Below are positions 21,980 to 32,189 of a DNA stretch of 64,000 bases, piece after piece (the first letter of the stretch is position 1; the number at the start of each line of letters is the position of its first letter). The notes below the pieces were generated by a model. The model had not been told where the DNA came from. It searched no databases and saw only the letters and a program-made list of their open reading frames with translations. The position numbers and the translations under genes are program-made. The stretch covers positions 1-64,000 of the forward strand of contig JAOPGA020000923.1 in the NCBI GenBank assembly GCA_026419775.2, given 5' to 3'. The DNA is from Acrasis kona (taxonomy: Eukaryota; Heterolobosea; Eutetramitea; Acrasida; Acrasidae).

Positions 21980-22714
21980 TCAATCATATTTTGTCATGTA
22001 TTGTATCTTTTTAATCTGTTGTCTCCTAGAGGCTTTTAACCGCTCTTCTTTAAACTCTTGAAGCCCATCTATTATTAAAGTGAATTGCATCAATGATGCA
22101 TCACATTTGTTTATATCACTCTCTATCAACTTTTTTATTTCTTCATCTACAAACTGTGAAAACTCTGAATCAAGTGCATCTTTGGCATTTTGTATTCTTT
22201 CAAAAATTGATTCTGCTTGACAACCAACTTCCATCAAACTAACTCCATCTCTTCCAAATCTTTCTGTCATTCTTTTAATTCTTTCAGATTCTTGGTCGGC
22301 ATCATCTACTGATAACTCGAACCGACAAGTGGGGCAAGTATTATGTTCGGATAGCCAAGGCCTTGCACACTGGTTATGGAAAATGTGTTGGCAAGGAAGT
22401 TGGATTAGTTTATCTTTTTCCATGGTCTCATATTCTTCTAGGCATACTCCGCAGCATGAATGATCCAGATTGTGAGAGCCACACTCCTTTATGTATTTTT
22501 CCCTTGCAGGTGTATAGGTAAACGTGGGTAGTGATTTCAAAACATTCTCGGAAGTTGATGGTGTCTTTTTAATAGGTTGATGGTTGAAGCTTTGGTTCAG
22601 TATATCTTGAAATGATGTGTTCATCCCCATCGCTTGAAGATCCTCAGGATTGAGGGCGACGAAGAATCGATGACCATGATGTGTGAATGTAAATACAGGA
22701 ATGTTTGTGTTCAT
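21980..22714 (-). CDS. RING-H2 E3 ubiquitin ligase-like protein
   Basis: 244 residues. A complete C3H2C3 RING sits at about 88-130: C88/C91 (CGVCLEEYE), C108, H110, H113, C116 (PCQHIFHNQC) and C127/C130 (CPTC), with the E2-contact tryptophan in RPWLSEHN. This spacing is that of the RNF126/praja group. The N-terminus (FTFTHHGHRFFVALNPEDL) and the helical C-terminal half (about 135-244) are unassigned. It probably transfers ubiquitin from an E2 to unknown targets in the cytosol. Confidence 0.88.
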   Translation of the reverse strand: MNTNIPVFTFTHHGHRFFVALNPEDLQAMGMNTSFQDILNQSFNHQPIKKTPSTSENVLKSLPTFTYTPAREKYIKECGSHNLDHSCCGVCLEEYETMEKDKLIQLPCQHIFHNQCARPWLSEHNTCPTCRFELSVDDADQESERIKRMTERFGRDGVSLMEVGCQAESIFERIQNAKDALDSEFSQFVDEEIKKLIESDINKCDASLMQFTLIIDGLQEFKEERLKASRRQQIKKIQYMTKYD

Positions 22715-22879
22715 TTTATAACTTTATACATGAATATGAAATGGCTTCGCTCGCTTTAATGCGGATGATCGGAATCTCAAATTCCGCATAATTGTTCGAA
22801 TTCCGAACTGCCGGTTACAATTTTAATAATTTTTATAAGGGATGTTGAATTTCGGAGAAAAGTTATAGCCTCTGCATCA

Positions 22880-23059
22880 ATGTATAGTGTCGAAATTAAA
22901 TACAAGGGGAGCAACTTTGCGACCACACCACATGTCAAATTATTCGAGGTGACTTCTCCGTATCACAATCAATCGATATACCAGTGGACGGTAAGAACCC
23001 TTCATGAAAAGTTCAAAATATCATTCGCAGTTAAAATTTTAACTATACAACGAAACTAA
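22880..23059 (+). other. short open frame, 59 codons
   Basis: ATG-started frame (MYSVEIKYKGSNFATT ... FEVTSPYHNQSIYQWT) with protein-like composition. It contains a possible GTAAG...GCAG intron of 43 bases that would end the frame soon after. No homologue recognised; it may be a tiny gene or chance. Confidence 0.25.
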
Positions 23060-23124
23060 TGTTAAGATATCATGTACTACATCCAAAATTCAAATTAAAA
23101 GTAATTAAATGTACAAAATCGTTT

Positions 23125-23343
23125 TTACAATAATTCTTCCTTTGTGGTAATGTTTTTAATGTTATCATAAGGCGCCAAACCTTCAATAAATACTCTCTTT
23201 AACCTCTCTCCTTCTACAGATATGCATTTTATTTTTTTGTTCAACTGGACTTTAACATCATCAAACTCTTGAAGGTAGAGGCATAATGGCAAGTCAATAA
23301 CAAAATTGTAACGATCCGATCCATAACTACCGACAGATAACAT
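23125..23343 (-). CDS. hypothetical small protein
   Basis: 72 codons with an ATG start (MLSVGSYGSDRYNFVID) and a mixed, globular composition (LPLCLYLQEFDDVKVQLN, GERLKRVFIEGLAPYDN). No domain recognised. It could be the last exon of a longer gene, but no acceptor with a good partner was found upstream. Confidence 0.4.
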   Translation of the reverse strand: MLSVGSYGSDRYNFVIDLPLCLYLQEFDDVKVQLNKKIKCISVEGERLKRVFIEGLAPYDNIKNITTKEELL

Positions 23344-23597
23344 ACCGTTGTACAGCTCAGCGGGATGGTTAATTAATTAGTTTTCTGATGTCCGCAACCT
23401 CCACCCAGTTGATATTTTTTTTAATCCATAAAAGTCTTCAGCAATTCACACACTCCCTAACATGAAAGTCATCAGTCCAAAAGAGAGTGAAGGGCTCAAT
23501 AATAATAGTCTTTTCACATGTCATCTGTCAGTGCTATATCCCCATAAAAAGCACTTGTGCGAATATCATAAAAATCACACACAAAATACATCAACAC

Positions 23598-26277
23598 ATG
23601 AACGTAATTGTTGCTCTCTTGGCTTGTGTGCTTCTAATTAGCAGCGTAGAGGTTCTTGGAAAGTTTCAATACACAACCGGATACAACTTGTAAGTTAATT
23701 AAAGCACAACCTTGGTAACAACATTCGTAGAGCTGGAAATTTGGGAGTAGGAGAATCCACTGCCTATGAAGTCTCATATTACGTACCAGTTAAAACAGAT
23801 GGTAGTCTTAAGGACAAGACTGTTGTTGGTGTGGCGTGCAACTCGTTCCATACTTTATCACTAACATCTGATGGTTTATTGTACTCTTATGGTAGCAACA
23901 GGTAACACTCGATCCTAAAACATTGATCATAACACGTGTAGCAACGGTCAGTTGGGCCATTCCATTACACCAAACAATGTTCCTCAGCCAGTTAATACAG
24001 AGGGAGCATTATTAAACAAAAAAGTCGCAGTTGTAGCAGCTGGATATCTTTACACACTCTTGGCAACCACCGAAGGAGTTCTTGTTTCATTCGGTGCTAA
24101 TTCGTATGTACACTTTTCAACCACTCATTTTTAACAAGATCTAGCAACGGACAAGGGGGTATAGGTTCTCAGGATAAAAATGATAAAAGAGTACCACAGT
24201 TGGTGACCACACCCGGAAATTTGAGCCAGAAGAAATTCGTGATTGTGGCTGCTGGAAAGGAACACTCTGCTGCTGTGACTTCTGAAGGTGCATTATATAC
24301 TTTTGGCCTGAACACGTAAGTTGAAGCTCTTGAATAACATTTTAACTCGAGCATAGTTATGGACAACTGGGCATAAACAACACCGACACTCAATACTCCC
24401 CTATTGCAGTCTATACAGGCGGCGAGCTCCAGGGTAAATTCGTAGTATCGGTAGCTTGTGGAGAAGCATTCACTGTATTAGCAACAAAAGATGGTTTGGT
24501 GTATACGTTTGGTAGAAACAAGTAAGATTATCAAATTACACCTTAAGTAATCCTCTTCTCAGCAATGGTCAACTGGGTAACGGTACAACTTCAACTGACA
24601 TGCCCACCAGTCTTGTTCCAGTCCAAGCTATTGGAGCGTTGGCCGGTAAACAAGTCGTCAAAGTAGCTGCCGGAGATGCTTTTGCCCTAGCTTTGACTAG
24701 TGATGGTAAAGTCTTTTCATGGGGTGCCAACAGGTAAGATAACAATACGAACAGAATATTTACTTGTGTAGTGCTGGTCAGTTGGGTATCGGAAGCACTG
24801 CATCACAAGTCAGTCCTGTGGCCATTGCGTCAAATACAGTAACGAACGGTAAAACTTTCGTTCAGATTGCCTGTGGTAAAGCTTTTTCTATGTTAGCCAC
24901 CTCTGAAGGTGCTGCTGTAGCATTTGGTCGTAACGAGTAAGTCAACTACAAGATTATCATAGTAACAATATGTGCAGTCGAGGACAGTTAGGTTACGGAG
25001 TTAAATACAACCAACCTTCTCCTTTACAAGTTGTTCCTCCTGGGCAATTGAGTCTAGTAAACGTAAACACTACTCAAATTATTGCTGGTGGAGAGCAACA
25101 CAGTGCAATTGTATCAATCATAACACCACCTACTCCAACCCCAACTCCAACTCCAACACCAACTCCTACTTCAACACCAACCCCCACTGCAACCCCAACA
25201 CCTACTCCAACACCTACTTCAACCCCAACTCCAACACCAACTCCTACTCCTACTGCAACACCAACCCCTACTGCAACACCTACTCCTACTGCAACCCCAA
25301 CTCCTACCCCAACACCAACTTCAACCCCAACACTCACTTCCACTCCAACTTCCATTACAACCTCAACCGCAACTTCTACGCCTGCATCAACTAGCACAGA
25401 AACTCCAGCAGCAACCTCTGCTTCAACAAGTGGACCATCCTCCTCACCGGCTGCAGGACCAGGAACCATGTCTGCAAGCGCCACACCTACAGCTACCTCA
25501 ACCTCAGCACCTACCACAAACACCACCTCAACCACCACACCAACTGCTACTCCAACCCCAACCCCTACCTCAACCACCACCTCAACTACCACCTCAACCA
25601 CCACACCTACTGCTACTCCAGCTGCACCCACATTCAATCCCCTCACAACTACATCAGCCCCAACTGCAACAATTTCTTCAACCACCACTACACCTCCAAC
25701 ACCAGTTGCTTCAACCACTACTTCTGCCCCCACGCCATCAAGTCAAGCACAAACCACAGTTACAGTGACATTATCAGGTGAATCTAAAGTTGTGGGAGTC
25801 GTACCATCCGATTCCACCCTATCCACATCATTCTTATTGTTCACAGGTGTCAACGGAACTGCAAGTATCAACGTGAAGCCACCAACTTCTTCTTTACCTA
25901 GTACCGGCGCTACTTCCACTCTTGCCTCTGTAAAATTATCGCTCAAGATTACCAGATGCGACAGCCAATCAATCATCAGAGTAGAAGTCAACTCGAATGG
26001 AGTGTTGATTGGATATGCTGATCAAGTGATTAATGGAGCTGGAACGTCGTTGGTGGATATTACTGAGGTCATGAAGAAGTTTGCGAGGAGAAGAGCCATT
26101 AGTGACGCTACATTTACAATGAAGTCGCTGACTCCTGAAAATGCAATCTATGTTTCCAAGGAGTCTATTTCTCTTGACGTGACGACCAAATCGAATGTGG
26201 TCAACTCTACAAGCAAATCTCAAGCCAGTATACTAGTAACGTTGTTGTGCGTATGTTTGTGTTTATTATTAAATTAA
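23598..26277 (+). CDS. secreted RCC1 propeller with mucin-like stalk and GPI-type tail
   Basis: Eight exons (23598-23689, 23731-23901, 23942-24103, 24145-24315, 24357-24521, 24563-24733, 24772-24936, 24978-26277) with introns of 38-41 nt give 798 residues. A signal peptide (MNVIVALLACVLLISSVEVLG) leads into seven RCC1 blades, one per exon (FGANS, FGLNT, FGRNN, WGANS, FGRNE). Then comes a Thr/Pro/Ser stalk of about 210 residues (25129-25760), a C-terminal beta-rich domain of about 160 residues (VVGVVPSDSTLSTSFLLF onward) and a hydrophobic end suited to GPI attachment (ILVTLLCVCLCLLLN). Exons 2-7 are all multiples of three with phase-2 borders. It is a paralogue of 3872-5492. A surface-displayed propeller on an O-glycosylated stalk is the likely form; the ligand is unknown. 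Confidence 0.9.
25125..25345 (+). repeat. Thr-Pro coding microsatellite
   Basis: Degenerate tandem hexamers of the type CCAACTCCAACC encode alternating Thr-Pro, with Ser and Ala at intervals (TPTPTPTPTSTPTPTATP). A second ACC-rich tract encodes Thr/Ser runs to about 25735. The repeat forms the stalk of the RCC1 protein and is likely to vary in length between strains. Confidence 0.9.
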
Positions 26278-26788
26278 GTTTTTTGTGTGTTAAACCCTTG
26301 TTGATCAATTAATTAATTACTGGACCTTACGTTTTTTATCACAACTACAATGTTCATTTTTTTTTTACATTCATTACATAACTCGTTGATGTTGCTTCAG
26401 ATTTAGAGATCAGAGTAAAAATGGATGAATCTTTTTTTGTTATTGCTTTCAATAAAATAATAGGATAGGAACATCTCGTCTATAGAACATTAAGCCATGG
26501 AACAAACATCAATTGTCTCTCTGCGTTAAAACGTACCCGTGTCGTTTGAATATATGCTGATTATGGTTGACAAAAGGAGTATGGTTTATATTATCCTCAG
26601 CACTGTTTCAATGATGACTCGTTTCAATGATCTGCACATGTGGGTGGGCTTGGTGGACAGTTTACAAAATTTAAACTATTTTAATTCGCATTACAACGCT
26701 GAAAAGACTTTAAAGCCCTAATTAGCTTATCATGAGCACCTATTATGGTTAAATCTAAGCCTAATAATAATCATTGTATCGATCAAAA
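26278..26788 (+). other. intergenic region
   Basis: About 510 bases between the RCC1 gene and the CdtB-like gene. A 60-codon plus frame at 26539-26721 looks accidental. A poly-T stretch at about 26358-26367 follows the RCC1 gene. Nothing else seen. Confidence 0.3.
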
Positions 26789-27670
26789 ATGAATAGTTGT
26801 GCTGCCTTCGTTATCTTATTACTCATCCTCACCTGCTCCGAAGTAAGCGGCAGAGCTGGCATGCTTATGATGAGGAAAAGCCATGGCTTTTTTGAAAAAG
26901 GCTCTAAACGAAATATAGATACTCAATCGGCAAAAAATCAAATAAATTTTTTCGCTAGCAAACAAAAAGCACAAGGTGGCATTTCTAAGGTTTGCTCATG
27001 GAACATGCAAGGTGCTCAAAATGCACAAGGAGTCAACAAATGGCATGAAGCGATCGCACAATTAATACAGGATGAAGGCTGCGATGTATTGGCTCTCCAA
27101 GAGTGTGGGAATGTTCCTAATGAAGCGATTAGAACGCGCATGGATGCAAATGGCATTGAACGTTACACATACAGCCATCAGAATGTGAACGTACGTTTTA
27201 TATATTATGATTGGGGTCAGAGAGGACAAATAGCTATCATGTTCAATCCAAACTTTGTAGTTGACGCTACCAGAGTTATTTTGGATTCATTTCAACCATA
27301 TTCAAGGCCATCAGTAGGAGTACTTCTAAACGATGTTTTCTATTGGACAATTCACGCACTCGCTGGTGGAGGTCCTGACGCAATAGAAAAGATTGACAGA
27401 ATCAATTCATTCTCAGGAAATGCAGGAGTAAATTCGGTCGTATTGGGAGACTTTAATCGTGCACCTAATGGATGGAACAATTATGGCGAGACATGTGCTA
27501 CCGGAGTTGCTACGCAAAATGCCGGTAATGAATTAGACTATATGGTAGTGGTACAAAGGAGCCAGGTGCTAATTGAATGTGCTCAATTCAATCCAGGTTT
27601 TAGAAGACTTGCTGATACAATTAACAATCAAATCTCTGACCATATCGCGGTGACTTTTACGAGATTATAA
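26789..27670 (+). CDS. secreted CdtB-like nuclease (DNase I fold)
   Basis: 293 residues, single exon, from the ATG that starts a signal peptide (MNSCAAFVILLLILTC); a basic propeptide-like stretch follows to about residue 60. The rest has the endonuclease/exonuclease/phosphatase fold with details specific to CdtB, the active subunit of bacterial cytolethal distending toxin: CSWNMQGA (about 69-76), the metal-binding Glu in LALQECG (E105), the segment RPSVGVLLNDVFYWTIHA with catalytic His189, GDFNRAP with Asp221 and Asn223, NELDYMVV, and the final SDH (Asp284-His285). All active-site positions are present, so DNase and/or lipid phosphatase activity is plausible. CdtB nicks host DNA in bacterial toxins. 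No CdtA- or CdtC-like gene is nearby. Signal peptide and flanking genes are eukaryotic, which suggests ancient transfer from bacteria. A plain DNase I relative is less likely because of the RPSVG and DFNRAP motifs. Confidence 0.85.
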   Translation: MNSCAAFVILLLILTCSEVSGRAGMLMMRKSHGFFEKGSKRNIDTQSAKNQINFFASKQKAQGGISKVCSWNMQGAQNAQGVNKWHEAIAQLIQDEGCDVLALQECGNVPNEAIRTRMDANGIERYTYSHQNVNVRFIYYDWGQRGQIAIMFNPNFVVDATRVILDSFQPYSRPSVGVLLNDVFYWTIHALAGGGPDAIEKIDRINSFSGNAGVNSVVLGDFNRAPNGWNNYGETCATGVATQNAGNELDYMVVVQRSQVLIECAQFNPGFRRLADTINNQISDHIAVTFTRL

Positions 27671-27847
27671 CGAAACGAAAGAAAGTGACAACTAACTCTT
27701 CAAAATTCCACACTAAATAAAAGTACTTGAAAGAGAATAATAATATATAATATTTTATAATTGCAACGATCAATCTTTACAATAACCACAATTTTAATGA
27801 ATTATTAAATTATTTTTATTAGATTAGGCTTATATAAACCAGTAGAT

Positions 27848-27958
27848 AGGATTGGCACTGCAAAGTTAGCATCAACAGCAACAACAACAACAACAGTCGG
27901 TCTAACCGTCACCAAGTCCACTCGTGGGCTGGACTAATGATGATCTGCGATCAATCCT
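27848..27958 (+). other. structured spacer with (CAA)n tract
   Basis: The 350-base gap after the CdtB-like gene has a (CAA)n tract at 27879-27895 inside a segment closed by a 7-bp inverted pair (AGGATTG at 27848-27854, CAATCCT at 27952-27958), with an inner 5-bp hairpin (GTCCA/TGGAC). A TATATAA lies about 15 bases upstream. A small RNA gene is possible but matches no class I know. Confidence 0.2.
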
Positions 27959-28017
27959 GTAGAAAAGTGGTGACTCATTAGTTTTTATAAACACCAATGA
28001 ATTAATAAAGATAATTT

Positions 28018-28926
28018 TTATTTAGCGATTACTCCACCAATACTATTCGTGTGTGTGCAACCTGATAAAGTACTGTTTTTAAGCTTAACACCATTCATAT
28101 TAGCACCAGATAAGTCAGAATTAATAATTAAACAATTGGATAAATCAGCGTCAAGAAGGTCCGAATTACGAAGTACTGCGTTTGACAAATCACAAAAGGT
28201 CAGATCCGCACACTGCATGTTTGAACTAATCAACAATGTGCTTCTCATTTTTGCATTTCTACATTTACCTCTATACAAATTAGCATGTGAACAATCAGCG
28301 TCGGTTAAATTACACCATCTCAAATCAGCAAAAGACAAATTAGCATAACAAAATTTTGCTCTAGTTAAATTACATCTTGAAAAGTTTACATGAGATAGAT
28401 CCAAACCACTCAGGTCCAGACCACACAAATTTAGACCTTGAAAACGTAACTTTCCATTTGAGGACTCAGAGTCACTACATTTTATTAGCGCCTTTACAAT
28501 ATCTCTTCTGGTAAGCTCAGGAGTTTGCTTGTTCGTGTCATCAGTGTTCATGTGCTCAATTTCTTGTACAAGCGAAGTAATGTTGAGGTATTTTGCTTCT
28601 GTTAAAACACCCTTGACGCTTACTCCTTCATCTATGATGACTTCTCCAGTTCGGAGATAGGCGAGCACAGGGGCAAAGTATTTTGGACTTCTATCTAAGA
28701 GATATGGAGCTCCTGGTAGAGTTAAATCTCTTGGAAGGTTCCAAGGAGAGTTTTGATTGAACATGACGTACAGTAAACTGCTCTCGTCTGATAGTAGAGT
28801 TGATTTTGTTGTAGTGAAAATCTTATCGTCCAACTTTAATGATATCCATTCGTCTTCAATGTCACTTGCTATTTGAGACCCTTCTGCTGGAGCCATGGAA
28901 TCACTTGGCACTCGTGCATGAGACAT
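28018..28926 (-). CDS. KCTD9-like protein: BTB/T1 plus pentapeptide repeats
   Basis: 302 residues from the ATG (an upstream in-frame start is only TTG). The BTB/T1 domain covers about 25-125 (WISLKLDDKIFTTTKSTL, FAPVLAYLRTGEV). From about 165 to 290 the protein is made of A(D/N)LxX pentapeptides (LDLSGLDLSHVNFSRCNL ... CADLTFCDLSNAVLRNSDL), which form a right-handed quadrilateral beta-helix. This order is that of KCTD9, a Cullin-3 substrate adaptor. A ubiquitin-ligase adaptor role is therefore inferred. The pentapeptide array is well kept, about 24 units. Confidence 0.85.
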   Translation of the reverse strand: MSHARVPSDSMAPAEGSQIASDIEDEWISLKLDDKIFTTTKSTLLSDESSLLYVMFNQNSPWNLPRDLTLPGAPYLLDRSPKYFAPVLAYLRTGEVIIDEGVSVKGVLTEAKYLNITSLVQEIEHMNTDDTNKQTPELTRRDIVKALIKCSDSESSNGKLRFQGLNLCGLDLSGLDLSHVNFSRCNLTRAKFCYANLSFADLRWCNLTDADCSHANLYRGKCRNAKMRSTLLISSNMQCADLTFCDLSNAVLRNSDLLDADLSNCLIINSDLSGANMNGVKLKNSTLSGCTHTNSIGGVIAK

Positions 28927-29155
28927 TATATTTATTATATTAAAAAACGATACCACTTCGAAGGTCAACCACCAACCTTACGTGGGTATGATGTCATCAT
29001 CCCTTCGTGTCTTCGATTTCAACTTTCTATTTGTAACCTTTACAATATTTCGTGGTCTACGTTCGGAGATCAAATATACAACAAATACTAGTAATAAGGA
29101 CCATTCGACAAACATTTTGATTAGTAATAAAATACACTTTAATGTTACAGACTTT

Positions 29156-30482
29156 TTAGTTATGGCTTAGCAAGAATTTTTGTACTTTGTCATAAATTAC
29201 TTTTGTGCTGTTGATCTCCGACCATATAAAATCAATGTGTCCATAATCAACGGCTTCATAAACCTTGCACTCTCCTCTGTCTGTTCCTTCGCAGTTTGAA
29301 TAACATCTCTCAAACACATCCTTGGTGGTCTTGTTGTCAATGACACAATCCTCATTTGCTAAAAGTACCATAACGTTTGGTCTGTGTCCTCCTTCCTTAC
29401 TTTCCTCATCCCAACTCTTCAACATGTCCTCGAATTTGTAGGGTGTGTTGGTTTCAAGTTTTGTTAAGGCGCCGCCGGTCTTTAAAACTTCCATCCAATG
29501 AGTCAAGTTTCGTACGCTGGTGCACCCGACGGGAATCCATTGGAACCATCTTGCTCTAGTCTTCATGGATCCTTTATCTCCCAAAGGTCTCTTGATAAAA
29601 CCCATTAGTTTCATGAAGCTGTAACCCATTTGTCCCTTGAGCCATGTTAGGGGCATCAACAATTGGAACACTGAAATTAACATGAAGAATTCTTGTGAGC
29701 CGAATAAAGATGCGAGAGGGACACTCATCAACATTCTAAGAAGGAATTGTTTGGGCTCTTTTTGGATGAACATGGCGGGGCAAGATAGAATCATGGTGTT
29801 GAACATGTTTTTCATGTCTGGATGTTCACAGATGGAGGCCATGGCTTGTCCTGCTCCTTGAGATGCTCCCATGAAATCAATCTTTTCTGCTCCGGTATTC
29901 TCGCGAATGTAAGATATCATGGCGGGGAAGTCATACTTGACGAGTTGGTCGATGCAATAGTCCCAATACTTTTCTGTCTCAATGTCAGGGTGAAGAGTGA
30001 GAGTTTGATTTCCTTCCGAGTGATTGTCCACTGATAATTGTCCGTAGAAGTTTGTTCTGTTGTTTCCGAGCCATACATCGTATCCTTTGCGTAGCAATCT
30101 GACAGATAGGGATTCTTCACCGTGTAGGAGGCCAGGTTGACGACGTTTCCATCAGCCCGTGCTGCATGAGTATGACTTTGTTGTTTGTAGCGCGCGCTGG
30201 TTTATTTCCCTTCACATACATACGTTGCAGCCTCAAATTATAACCATCGACCGTCCTGACATTATGCACCTCCAATTGTACATTTTCAAGTTCATTCACC
30301 ATGCTTTCTGTTAGGAGCTCATCTGCTTTCAATGCTGTGAGATGTCCATAGATGCACTTCTTCGTGAATTTGACAATGTAGTTCCAGAATCCTACTTGAA
30401 TAAGAGAAACAAAGAACACAATGATTGTTGTGAGTAGCAGGGAAACCCTGTGCAGAACAAAATCATACAACATGTCAATCAT
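29156..30482 (-). pseudogene. acid lipase (alpha/beta hydrolase), one frameshift
   Basis: Lysosomal acid lipase type. The first part (30482 to about 30120) has a membrane anchor (LLLTTIIVFFVSLIQVGFW) and the oxyanion motif VILMQHGLMETSSTW. The second (to 29156) has RKGYDVWLGNNR, the nucleophile elbow MGASQGAGQA (GASQG, usually GHSQG), the acid in LLANEDCVID and the His in YGHIDFIW. The halves are in different frames: a stop ends the first at 30117, while homology (EESLSVRLLRKGYDV) resumes in another frame at about 30120. One base gained or lost near 30115-30140 explains this; a 22-nt GTGAAG...GTCAG intron would also restore the frame but would remove conserved residues. Sequencing error or a young pseudogene. 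The triad itself is intact. Confidence 0.7.
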
Positions 30483-30546
30483 GTTCAGTGCTTTCTTATT
30501 TTTTTAGAATACCGTTCACCTTGTTGACGTTGGGTGTTTCAAAAAA

Positions 30547-30861
30547 CTACATTAAATTGATTGAATCGAAAATTGATTGGCGGACGAATATTCCTGTAGT
30601 GGAGAACTTCCAGGGCTCCACTAAAATAGAAAGATAATCATGGAGCACGGTCTGGAGGAAAGTGGCCTGCCTGACTACAAACAACAATGCATAAAGAGCA
30701 AGACATAATAAATACCCGTTGTTAGGAAAACTGTATTCGTTCACGAGTAGCAAGGCAAGGCGCGAAAGAATAGACGAGATTACGGAATCTTTGGTTACCA
30801 GGAAAACACGTTGAGGTGTATTGTTGATGTGCAGGTTCTTTTGATTAATTGAACAATCCAA
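30547..30861 (-). other. open frame with one hydrophobic segment
   Basis: About 100 codons without an ATG at the start (TTG). It has one hydrophobic helix (YLLCLALYALLFVV) and mixed flanks. It may be an exon of an unplaced gene or the 5' region of the lipase transcript. No family recognised. Confidence 0.25.
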
Positions 30862-30982
30862 AAGGATTGATAGAAAAAATTAGAGCATCTCCAAAAACCT
30901 CCCACCACACAGTTTCAAAGGATTAGTAAAAGGCGAATCGAAATTATGCTCTGTGGTGAAAGTATGAGGAGTTCTGAATTTC

Positions 30983-31282
30983 ATGGTCATTAGTTCCGTC
31001 TCATATACCGTTTTTTTGGTTATTTTTCCATTTCCAAGTTATGGTCCTTTAAAGTTGACTAGAAAAAAAATGTTCACGTGTATCTCATGCTTGTTATTTG
31101 GCGTAGTGGCTCCCTTTCTAATCTATTATGCGTCCGTCAAATATATGAATGCTTCTCTAAGTGCCATAATCTGGGTTCGTTACAAATATAAAAATAGCTC
31201 GAATAAAAATAGTGGAAAAATAACACAACAAACACAACATGAGCGAAGCAGACAAAAAAACAGAACACAAACCCATTTCTGA
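30983..31282 (+). pseudogene. membrane fragment resembling an EamA/DMT transporter piece
   Basis: 99 codons with ATG. Two hydrophobic helices end in VVAPFLIYYASVKYMNASLS, which resembles the helix pair of EamA-type drug/metabolite transporters, where a similar Ala/Ser-rich turn is common. The rest of a transporter is absent, and the frame overlaps the start of the next gene by 44 bases. Probably a relic; chance similarity cannot be excluded. Confidence 0.3.
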
Positions 31283-32189
31283 ATCCCTATCAGATGCGCT
31301 TGGCAACATCAAAGACGCCGTAGGAGAGACTGTGCACACCATCTCGCACCAAACTAGTGTACTTGCAAAAGACATTGTAGACAGTGATATCGTTCAGGCA
31401 ACCTCACATACCATAACCAGCGCTGTAGAAGCAGTTAAAGATAAAATCGTTACAACCAAAGACGAAGTTAGTGAGGCATCAGATGAAGCGATTAAGGGTG
31501 TCATGGAAGAAGCCAAGAACAAAATGGATCAAATATCAGAAGAAGCGCGCAAGAAGATACAGGACCTCAAAAGCGGTGCCAAAGACGTAAAAGAATCCAT
31601 CAAGGAAAAGAAAGAAGGTGTATCCAAGAAGGCCGAAGAGGTCAAAGACAATGTAAAAGACAAGGTACAGGAATCCAAGGACTCCGTAAAAGAAAAGAAG
31701 GACAATCTAAAGGAAGATGCAAAAGATGTAAAAAATAAAGCACAAGAAAAGGTTGAAGACGTCAAGGACAAGGCTGCCGATTCCATCGACAAGCTGCAAG
31801 AAAAATCAAAAGATTTGAAAAATGACGTTAAGGAAAAGACATCAGACGCTAAAGAGAATGTAAAAGAAAAAGTAGCCAACCTAAAAGAAAAGGCGCAAGA
31901 ATCAAAAGAAGGTGTCAAAGAGAAGGCTTCGGATGTGAAAGATGATGCAAAAGATAAGATGGATGAAGCAAAAGATGGAGCGGAGGAATTGAAGGAAAAA
32001 GCAAGCAAGTCGACACGTAGAAGGATTAGTAAGGTTCAAAGTGAGGAGGAAGAAGAGGACGAAAGTGAAGAGGAAGAGCAAGAGGGAGATGAGGAGAAGA
32101 AACCAAGAATGTCACGTAAACGCAAAGCTGAATTGAAAGAGAATGAAAGTGAAGAAAATGAAAACAAAAAACAAAAAACAGATGAATAA
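31239..32189 (+). CDS. LEA-like / amphipathic repeat protein with acidic, nuclear-type tail
   Basis: 316 residues. Residues about 75-255 are Lys/Glu/Asp-rich 11-residue amphipathic repeats (VKEKKDNLKEDAKDVKNKA, VKDKAADSIDKLQEKSKD), like group 3 late-embryogenesis-abundant proteins and perilipin-like helices. The tail has an acidic block (EEEEEDESEEEEQEGDEE) and two basic motifs (RMSRKRK, ENKKQKTDE) that look like nuclear signals. LEA proteins protect cells during drying; cyst-forming protists use similar proteins. A histone- or lipid-droplet-binding role is another option. No cysteine or tryptophan is present. Confidence 0.7.
   Translation: MSEADKKTEHKPISESLSDALGNIKDAVGETVHTISHQTSVLAKDIVDSDIVQATSHTITSAVEAVKDKIVTTKDEVSEASDEAIKGVMEEAKNKMDQISEEARKKIQDLKSGAKDVKESIKEKKEGVSKKAEEVKDNVKDKVQESKDSVKEKKDNLKEDAKDVKNKAQEKVEDVKDKAADSIDKLQEKSKDLKNDVKEKTSDAKENVKEKVANLKEKAQESKEGVKEKASDVKDDAKDKMDEAKDGAEELKEKASKSTRRRISKVQSEEEEEDESEEEEQEGDEEKKPRMSRKRKAELKENESEENENKKQKTDE

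Noticed and set aside
25074..25733. Long minus-strand frame, Val/Gly-rich
   Set aside because: It is the complement of the Thr/Pro repeat; composition follows the repeat and there is no domain.
26789..27670. Ordinary eukaryotic DNase I or sphingomyelinase
   Set aside because: The RPSVG...HA, DFNRAP and closing SDH segments with their spacing fit CdtB better.
27848..27958. C/D-box snoRNA
   Set aside because: A C-box-like ATGATGA is present but no D box at the right place.
31529..32008. 159-codon minus frame, Ser/Phe-rich
   Set aside because: Shadow of the Lys/Glu repeats of the LEA-like gene.
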